NCBI GenBank assembly: GCA_963932465.1 | Contig: OZ010791.1 | Span: 622,549,800 to 622,613,799, forward strand | Direction of reading: 5' to 3' | Source of the DNA: Maratus speciosus | Taxonomy: Eukaryota > Arthropoda > Arachnida > Araneae > Salticidae | Length of the DNA stretch: 64,000 nt | Part shown: in pieces, positions 56,158-64,000 of the stretch | Layout: each line of letters begins with the position of its first letter | Numbering within the stretch: the first letter of the stretch is position 1 | Notes under the pieces: model-generated | The model's input: only the letters and a program-made list of their open reading frames with translations | Told to the model about the DNA's origin: nothing | Databases searched by the model: none | Program-made: the position numbers and the translations under genes

Positions 56158-58576
56158 TAAAGTGGCTTGCATGACCAGTAACTTCCATCTCTGATTGTTA
56201 AAACACAAATTTTCATGGTCATGATAAAATCACAACCGATTGCAAATCACGTGATTTTATTTTATTTAAAATAAATAAAATAATAATAAATGCAATCGCA
56301 TGGTATGTCCTCTTTTCCTCACTCAACAATAGATCCAATGCTGCAGTCAGGGTAGCTACTCATGTAGGAGAATGAAATTCTCTGACTTTTCCAGGTGCAT
56401 TTTATGGAAATTTCAGTCTAGCGGTGTAATTTGAACTGGACAAGATGACAGTAAAATAAACATTGTATGACGTGAAAATATAAATATTTTCAACTATATA
56501 TTAGAATTAAAATTTTCACATATGCACCCCCCCCCCCACCCTCTCACACACACACAAAAAAAAATTTCTTAGGACTGCAATAGAAATTGCTTTCCTTAAT
56601 AATTTGTGAGTATTTCAAAGTAAGTGTCCTGTAAAATGAAAAAAAATATATATACATATACAATATTTTTGCATTGAATGATAATTTACTTCACCATCTA
56701 GCACAATCTCACTTAAGTTCAACTTTAGGCAGAGGGGTTTGAGAAGCAAACATTCCAGGTGGAGGTTAAGCAGATTTGAAATGATTTATTAGTTACATTA
56801 AATGTCAATAAAAAAAATATTGCCAAAAAAATTTCAAAAAAATATATTAAAGAGCTAAAAATTTTAAAGTATGTGTGGAGATGAAGTTGGAAAAAAGAAA
56901 AGAGGAAGAAAAAGGGAAGAGGAAATAGAGGAAATTTCAAGAGGTGATTAAATAAAACTTGCAACCCTGTGCAGTTTATGCCATGGAAACTATAAATTCT
57001 GAATTCCATATTGGACACAAAAATATTTTCGATGTAATGTATTACATTGTATTTCTTCTACATCTGTTGAAGCAAATAGAGGGTTTCGGAACTTAGAGGA
57101 AATTAAAAATGACTGAGAAACCAGTTAAACAATGAAACTATTTCAGGTTTAATGAGAGTCTGTCTGGACACAACAGAGAGTGAAAAATTTGCATTAAACC
57201 TTACAGTCAGTTGAAATAATCAGAAATAAAATATCTAATTAATAATTTTATAGTTTTTGTTTATGTATTGTTGTTTATTTAATTTTTAGAAAATTATAAT
57301 TTTACATTTTACTATGCAGAAAATTTTGGATAACTGCAAAGTAAATTTGGTTTAATATTCTCTGTGTGTAGGGTGCCCACTCAAAGGGTTAAAGCAACTT
57401 AATAGAATTTTATGTAGTGGACCAGTAAATTCTCATCCTAACTGGCCCTTGGGACCAATGACTTTTTTTTATTCATTCTAACACTGATAATACTATTATG
57501 ATTTAAAAAATATATCATTAATCTTCATTTTGAATCCAAATAAACAATTTTGCACAGATGAAAAAAAAAGATTTAACAATTCTTATTGTTTCTTAACAAG
57601 TTCTTATTAGTTTATTTTGACAATGAATTTGGGTTTGTTATATCGTTTGATGATAAATGGCACAGTAGTGGATGATTAATTGATGGTTAATCTTCAAGCC
57701 TGACAAATGCTACAATGTCAAACCAACATAGTTAATTAGAGTTTGAAGTGCTAAGAGGGGCAAATTATTTTTTGTTACGAATCATTTGAGTTATAGAATA
57801 TAAAGAAAATTCAAGCTATTGGCGATTCAAGCACTCGAATATGCCATCTGGTGGAGAAAAGATATAACTTCTCGCTTCAGGATAGTCGCGTGCAAGCGCA
57901 TTGCATTACATGTATTTTAAATTTGTTCAGAATGTTTATTCTTTTGCACAATTTCAGATTTCCTGTGACATTTATATTCTGTCTTGTATGACAAAGTAAA
58001 ATTCATCCGAATTTGAATATCTAAAACTTCCAAATGTATTTACAATAAATAATTATTTCAATGGCACTTTAGCATTAGTTAAAGGGAAATTAAAGGGACA
58101 ATTTTTCTGTACCGAAGGCTGCGAGCAGCGCCTCTATAGGCCGTTTTAATTCCCAATAGATATTCACTACATAAAATTGAATAATACATAAAATAACATA
58201 CCTGATAATTTTTATGAGGTGAAAATTTGAACAAAAATTTCATTAAAACAATTATACAAACATATTTAAATAAAAAGTACCTCTTTTGCAAAAATTATTT
58301 ATCATAATAATATTAAAATAAATGATTCTTTGCAATTTAGAAGAATGAAAGGATCAAAATTTCATTTCCATATCAGTAAATAAGAGTCAAGACATTTCAT
58401 TAATTACTAAACAAGTATGAAACAGAGAATGTGCAAGAAATTATAATATTAATGAATAAAATTTTAATAAATCACAGCACTGTTGCTTTAAAAAAAGGGG
58501 TGGGGAGGGGAGTAACATTTGTAGAAAATCAAAAGCAATAAATAAATAGAAAAGAAGGCTGCCTCACTATTTCACA
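56158..58576. other. AT-rich intergenic-type sequence
   Basis: Contains a C run then (CA)n (56526-56562). At 57774-57900 a patch TGTTACGAATCATTTGAG, followed by GCCATCTGGTGGAGAAAAG, resembles retroelement LTR starts but has no partner here. ORFs are short and low-complexity. Confidence 0.4.
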
Positions 58577-58642
58577 CTAGTTATTTCCATCATAAAGCTG
58601 AAGACAACTCTCCGACAACGATAAATCCATTAAATGTATCAG
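58577..58642 (-). CDS. Possible terminal exon of an unknown gene (minus strand)
   Basis: On the minus strand the tract ending CATGTTTTTGTTTTACAG is a strong 3' splice site. The sequence after it is open in two frames: DTFNGFIVVGELSSAL then TGA (58590-58592), or LIHLMDLSLSESCLQLYDG then NN and TAG (58577-58579). Either would be a short terminal coding exon. No upstream exon or family is recognised, and there is no repeat copy to explain it. Chance cannot be excluded. Confidence 0.25.
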   Translation of the reverse strand: MIHLMDLSLSESCLQLYDGNN

Positions 58643-58718
58643 CTGTAAAACAAAAACATGAAAAAAAATAAGTATTTTATATTAAAAAAAAATGTTATAT
58701 ATAAAAAAAAAAGTTTAC

Positions 58719-58801
58719 AAAATTTTGCTATTGCATTATTAATATAATACATACATATATATATATATGTATTATATTAATAATACAATAGCAAAAATTT
58801 T
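58719..58801. repeat. Near-perfect 83-bp palindrome (hairpin)
   Basis: AAAATTTTGCTATTGCATTA, TTAATATAATACATA pairs with TATGTATTATATTAATAATA, CAATAGCAAAAATTTT across a central (AT)n. Only about two mismatches. It may be a tiny MITE or a TA-rich fragile hairpin. No target duplication was tested. Confidence 0.85.
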
Positions 58802-59775
58802 GTTTTTAAAAGACAGAAAAGATCATTAACAACTGAAAAACAAAACTTCAAATAAATAAAACAAAGTGATCTCTTTATTTCACCTCCAGGAAATAAAAAA
58901 TAAACTCTGAAATAATTGACAAAGGAAACAGTTGGTATCTGGCTAGAGGTTACATAGATATAAATAAAATTACACAATAAAAATATCAAATTGACTACTA
59001 AAAGTAATCACTGTACAAATATGTTTCTATTAGGGCAGGGCAATATATCGATAATACCAATATGAAATGCAAATCATGTTAAAAATATCAAAATATCCTA
59101 CATAATGTGTATCATAATTCTGACATTAATCACGAATACCATAACAATGATTCTATGGTATTAAACTACAGTTCTGGATCTAAGGTTTTTGTGGATACTA
59201 ACAATGGTCTCAAATATCTCTCAGCCAAAGTAGTTTTTGAAAAGGGAAAAGGATGAAATCGCATGTTACAACAATCAGATAGTGATCCATCTAACAGAAT
59301 GCTAGTTAATTTTAAAAAGATTGCATGACAAAAGAGAAAAGTTATGAATATAGTTTAGTGAGTGCAGTTTTCATTAATGAGGTTTCAGAAAAATATCTGT
59401 ATCGCCAAACTATGCTCACTAAAATAGGTCAGTTAGTGGATAGCTGGATTATGGAGAATTAATCACAAAGCTTATAGATGAACTAAAATAGCCCACAGTT
59501 TGGCTTCAAATAATAAAAGATGCAACCAACAATATGGTTTAATTTTACTACCATTAAGAGCAGTCATGATAAAACACCATTTTGTGCCATATCATATTTG
59601 ATAAAATACACTTACTAGCAGTGGAGACTCAGTTACAAAAGATTACATAACTGGTTAAAAATCTTTGCATATGTGAACATACTGAACTGAAAAGCAAGTA
59701 GACTTAAGCAAAAAATGTCAAAATGATTGAATTAGGCAATTTTTTTCAAGCTCTATGCTAAGAAGTAGTAGTACA
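58802..59775. other. AT-rich sequence with an orphan hAT-like end
   Basis: TAGGGCAGGGCAATATATCG at about 59032 resembles the terminus of the hAT-like element at 39490 (TAGGGCTAGACGATATC). No matching opposite end was found nearby. Otherwise nothing is recognised. Confidence 0.4.
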
Positions 59776-62021
59776 TAATAATAATAAACAGTCAAGTGCA
59801 AATATTACTCGCACACAGAGGGTTTCGTATAATGAATATATTGCTTAGTAGTTGTATTATTACAAAAAAATCATTGCTAAAGGAATAATAAGACTTTGTA
59901 AAAAACTTTACAATGTAGTTTTGGGTATAGCTATATATGCTAGAAAAGCATAAATGGATACACCATTAATTCAGAGAGATATGAAGCCGAAATAGTATCA
60001 CATATTGCTAATCTGTATAACTCTTTTTTTATTCTTATCCTAATTTGTTTATGATGAACTTAATTCAGTGCTGACAATAAAAATAGTGCATATTTAAACT
60101 TCATTTGGCATTTCATAAAACCAAATTCAGCATAGTAATAATCTTTTCTTTTTACAGTGTACCTAAAACAAAACCCTTGTTCAAAGTTTAAACTTGGCAT
60201 TGTGATAAATGCGCTTCGAAAGGAGATCACAAAGTTGCAACACTGCCCTTATCAGAGCCACAGTTTTCCAGATAGATTTTAAATAACCTTTAAAGACATG
60301 TGTGGCATATTGGCAGAGCCACTCAATGCAAGCCAGTCGCAAATCCCATGGTAATTACATGGTATTTACTATGGTACATAGTAATTAGTCATTTTTAACA
60401 GTTTGACGTTTATTGCTTTTATACCACTACTGGGCAATGCATTGCATTACATAAATATAACATTAACAGCTGTCACCTAGGCTTTAAAAGCAGATGGTGC
60501 ATAGATTATGCTGCCCGTGTCTTTATGTATGTCCAAATCGTCTGTGTCTTGACAAATTACCAACAATTTTTTCGAAAATCGTTAGAAACAGTCCTTTTTA
60601 ACCATTTTTCCAAATGGTTATTGTCCTCGTCAGGGTAGGAAATCAAAAGCATATCTGAAGCTTTTTATTGGTTTAATCCGCATTTTATCCATTTTCTGAT
60701 CGGTCTACAATACTTCTGTTGCCACTATGACATAAAAGTAATAAAAACTACAAAAAAAAAATTTAATAACTCAGAAACAAATTGCATTTAAAAGTACATT
60801 TTTTTTCTCTATACGACGGTGTAAAAAGTATTATTGTGGGATGTTTAGAAGTTTAAGAATGAAATTTCATTTAAAATTGGTCGTCAGATTTCTTGGAAAT
60901 ATGACAATGGAAAAACCTTTTCCCGAACAGCAAATGAAATGCTTGGATAATACGTAAGTTATAGGAAATCTGAGGAGTCGCAGGCAATTTTTGTCGCTTG
61001 CAATTTTTACGTGTAATAACACTATTAATGTTTAATTCATGGCGTATGTAATGTATGATCAACTCTGTGCTATTTTTTATGTCTTAAATTTTAGTCTTTG
61101 AAAAAATCATTTTCCAGATGGTCGTTGTGATTCGTTAAATTGCTTTTTAACCATTTGGAAAAATGCCTATTGTCCTCGTCAGGGTAGGAAATCAAAAGCA
61201 TATCTGAAGCTTTTTATTGGTTGAATCCACATTTTATTCGTTTTCTGGTTGGTCTATACAGTAATCTGTATTTCCCTTTACTTTCAACAGAAATGGATAC
61301 TTCTGTTGCCACTATGACAAAAAAGTAATAAAAACTACAAAAAAAAAAATTAATAACTCAGAAACAAATTGAGATACAGCTTTCAAACAAATTGCATTTA
61401 AAAGTACATTATTTTCTCTATATGACGGTGTAAAAAGTAATATTGTGATATGTTTAGAATTTCAAGAATGAAATTTCATTTAAAATTGGTCAGAAATCTG
61501 ACGACGGAAAAGCCTTTTCCCGAACAGCCACTGAAATACTTGGATAATACGTAAGTTTCAGGAAATCTGATGAGTCGCAGGCGATTTTCGTCACTAGCAA
61601 TTTTTACGTGTAATAACATTATTAATGTTTAATTCATGGCGTATGTAATGTAAGATCAATTCCGTGTGATTTTTTATGTCTTAAATTTTAGTCTTTGAAA
61701 AAATCATTTTCCAAATAGTCATTGTAATTTGTTAAATTGCTTTTATATATATATATATATATATATATACTTCTGTGATGATAGATACCTCCAGCACTTC
61801 TCAATTCCTTTGCTGAACAGCCGCAAATCGAAATTTGTTTTTAACGGAAAAGTGTGATTTTCCCAAAGGCTATGTGACCTAGGGCAATCTCTATAGTTTT
61901 CCTGCAAGGTTTAACTTAACTTCTACTACTCCTAATTTTTTCATAATTATAGTTTCAATAGATTCGGAAATAGAGTAGAAAAGGGGAACATATTTTTGAT
62001 GATATCTCTGAAAACATAATA
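59776..62021. repeat. Long dispersed repeat, copy B
   Basis: Colinear with 21027-23650: AATAATAAACAGTCAAGTGC start, AGGGTTTCGTATAATGAATA, GAGAGATATGAAGCCGAAAT, GTGCATATTTAAACTTCATT, ACAAAACCCTTGTTCAAAG, ATTTTCCCAAAGGCTATGTG and GGGGAACATATTTTTG. It lacks copy A's two MITEs but has a 550-bp internal tandem duplication (60590-61745). No coding region. Confidence 0.75.
60590..61745. repeat. Tandem duplication, unit about 550 bp
   Basis: ATTGTCCTCGTCAGGGTAGG occurs at 60620 and 61170. The following AAATCAAAAGCATATCTGAA, the ACTTCTGTTGCCACTATGAC region and TCATGGCGTATGTAATGTA also recur in order. The second unit ends in a (TA)n run (61746-61770). Confidence 0.88.
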
Positions 62022-62029
62022 CCTAAAAT

Positions 62030-63550
62030 CAATGGCGTAGCTACATTTTTTGGCGCCCGGGGCAAGAAGAAATTTTGCCCCCCCCCCCCCCCCAAAAAAA
62101 AAAAAAAAATAAATAAATAAATAAAATAAAAAATAACAACATTATTTTTCCTCAAGACGAAAAAAACGTATTTTTGGCTTTTACCGGTAGGAAAAGGCAG
62201 CTTCACACTCCCTTGTTTTTAAGGATTCAACTAATTTTACCCAAACATACGAAATTAAAATGCATGGAACCCAATTATAGAAAATTTCTAGTTTTCGTCA
62301 ACACTGAATTTGTATGATAATTTCAAAAACTTAGCGGAACGTTCAAGGATATGAGTGTTCTTCTAAGCGTATGGGAGTAGGTAGCAACTTTGAAAATAAA
62401 TCGTCAAAAAACCACGTTTGCTAAAACTTTTAAAATTTGCCCAAATATAGAAAAAAAACCTCCTGTTTCAAAACAGCAGCTACCACAGAATTTCAAATTG
62501 CTATACCATTTTTTAAGATAGAGGGAAAACCAAAAATGCTTTTGAATCCTTCTATCGAGACTTAATGATTACGCAGGAAATAAATTTGCATTTATAGTTT
62601 TTCATACATTTTAATTTTAGTTTGAAATTTTCAAGGTGCTGCTCTTTTGAAACAGGATGGCGGATCAAGATGTCCAAAGAATTTGGTCAAGATCTTAATA
62701 AAACCTTAACATATGCTCAATCGCATCCAAATTGGTTTATAAATATGAGCGCAGTCGCTTGGCAAAGATCACATATTTATGGATAGAGATACATTCCTAC
62801 TATACATAGAGAGAGATGAAAAGGATTAGAATTAAAAACCTTTTAAAATTCAAAATTTAAATTAAATTAAAATCCTTAAGTTCTTTTTCCTAACTTTAAA
62901 ACTTATATTCTAAAATTCGTTTTACCCCTTGTAACTTTGTTTCCCAGGACAACATTTATTATGTTCAGACTTCTACGACACAGGTCTCGGGAATTTTGCG
63001 GATCTTGACCATATGTCAATCAAGAGCTAATTAACCAATTAAACTAAACGTTCCTCCCAAATTGATACTTTTAACACCCTTCTGGAAAATTTTACCAACA
63101 TATTAGCAAGAACACACACAAAAAAGACGAGATTTCGCCCATTTGAGACGCCTGCACAACTTACGACCATGTAGGTCCCGAAATTGCCGTAAATGGCTCG
63201 TGTTACAATAGCATGTGAAATAATTTCAGTTTAAATCTCCTCTCAATTTGGCGCCACCTATTTAATATTTTTGCCCCTCAAGTCAGATACATAATTGTCT
63301 TAGATACCAAGTGTGTTGAATCATCCCTAGAAACATTTACAGAAGCTCTAACTTTCTTCATTACTTGAATATAGCAAAATATCTTATGAAAGAAAACATT
63401 CACACAAAGACACAAACAAAAAAATCAACTATTCTTATTTATTGTCAAAATATGCGAAATAATTTCTGTTTAAACCTCCCTCAATTTGGCACCCCTTGGC
63501 CTCGGCACCCAGGGCAGCCGCCTCCCTTGCCCCCCTTAGCTATGCCACTG
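62030..63550. mobile_element. hAT-like element with perfect 8-bp TSD CCTAAAAT (1.5 kb)
   Basis: CCTAAAAT (62022-62029) CAATGGCGTAGCTAC ... TTAGCTATGCCACTG CCTAAAAT (63551-63558). Further inverted similarity follows (GGCGCCCGGGGCAAG against CTTGCCCC-type sequence near 63525). CARTGGCGTAGCTA ends plus an 8-bp duplication identify hAT. The interior is AT-rich with a C/A run (62079-62109) and no transposase. It is inserted at the right edge of dispersed-repeat copy B. Confidence 0.92.
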
Positions 63551-63558
63551 CCTAAAAT

Positions 63559-63801
63559 TAAAAGAAGTGTATTCGTTGTTGAGTTCGGCATTAAGAAAGC
63601 TTTCACATTATACCCCCACACGATATACAATGAAATTTTATTTTTCTTCAGGTTACTTAATTAGGCCCTCTACATTTTTCCTAAATATAATAATTATAAA
63701 TATGTGGGTCAATATCCTTTATTACTACAGCTAATTTGAACTTTCTACAGTTTATGAGTAAAATGGCTGCAACAGACGGGCAGACAAAGTTAGGAGTTTA
63801 A
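63559..63801. other. AT-rich sequence between hAT element and terminal repeat
   Basis: No gene or repeat boundary recognised. Confidence 0.4.
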
Positions 63802-64000
63802 CATCTAAACAAGTGGGTAAGTGTGATCACAGATCGCACAGAGGGTTTCGTTTAATATTCCTTTCAAAACACTTTATCCTTTTGAAAAATCTGTTAGTTC
63901 CATATTTCAAAACCAGGGGGCGCACTTGATTCTAAACAAACCTGTATCCGAACGAAAATCCGTTTTACATGCTATCCGTAGATATATTAGTCGAGGGGAT
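63802..64000 (-). repeat. Inverted copy of the 32885-33070 repeat, running off the window
   Basis: GGTAAGTGTGATCACAGATC, GCACAGAGGGTTTCGTTTAA and AACACTTTATCCTTTTGAAA are the reverse complement of the 33-kb copy. The match continues to the last base (ATATATTAGTCGAGGGGAT), so the element extends beyond the window. Confidence 0.85.

Overview
This is an AT-rich eukaryotic, non-genic window made almost entirely of transposable elements (TEs) and tandem repeats. The element types (Tc1/mariner, pogo/Tigger, hAT, piggyBac-like, a Penelope-like element with a GIY-YIG domain, an LTR retrotransposon) and several repeat styles are typical of arthropod genomes. A chelicerate such as a spider is a reasonable guess, but nothing here fixes the species. 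I see no complete host gene, rRNA or tRNA. Two short minus-strand stretches look like possible terminal exons (about 20.6 and 58.6 kb). The only intact protein gene is a 346-aa Tc1-like transposase at 53975-55015.

Layout. 0-9 kb: a small palindromic element, then an 8-kb degenerate array of about 31-bp units with higher-order structure and three copies of a roughly 245-bp module. 9.4-14.5 kb: a second palindromic element, an 819-bp piggyBac-like element with TTAA duplications, and a head-to-head pair of truncated Penelope-like copies sitting inside a diverged relative of the 31-bp array. 15.9-16.7 kb: nine nearly identical 96-bp units. 17.4-25.7 kb: three pogo-like non-autonomous copies (one carrying a piggyBac-like MITE), a mariner-type MITE, a long dispersed repeat and a dead Tigger/pogo transposase. 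25.9-36.2 kb: a nest of elements resolved by their target site duplications (TSDs): a hAT-like element holds a pogo-like element, which holds a satellite-bearing element, a second hAT (itself full of repeats) and a third small element. 36.9-42.2 and 53.3-56.2 kb: two copies of an element with TGTCGGG ends, each broken by different younger insertions. 44.3-50.1 kb: an LTR element with 979-bp LTRs and no coding capacity. 56-64 kb: AT-rich sequence, a second copy of the 21-23.7 kb repeat, a hAT element with a perfect 8-bp TSD, and an inverted copy of a repeat from 33 kb.

The most interesting theme is that three elements (26507-27797, 34930-35675, 37380-38310) share CA-starting inverted ends and exact 6-bp duplications of AT-rich targets. 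One carries an array of the same 31-bp units that form the 8-kb array, and another carries a short piece resembling them. This suggests a transposon family that disperses a satellite monomer which can then expand in place. The Penelope-like copies also carry a hammerhead-ribozyme-like core in each inverted arm.

All assignments were made by eye from sequence, with no database search. TSDs and paired copies with empty sites are the strongest evidence. Superfamily names from terminal motifs rest on general knowledge of those families.
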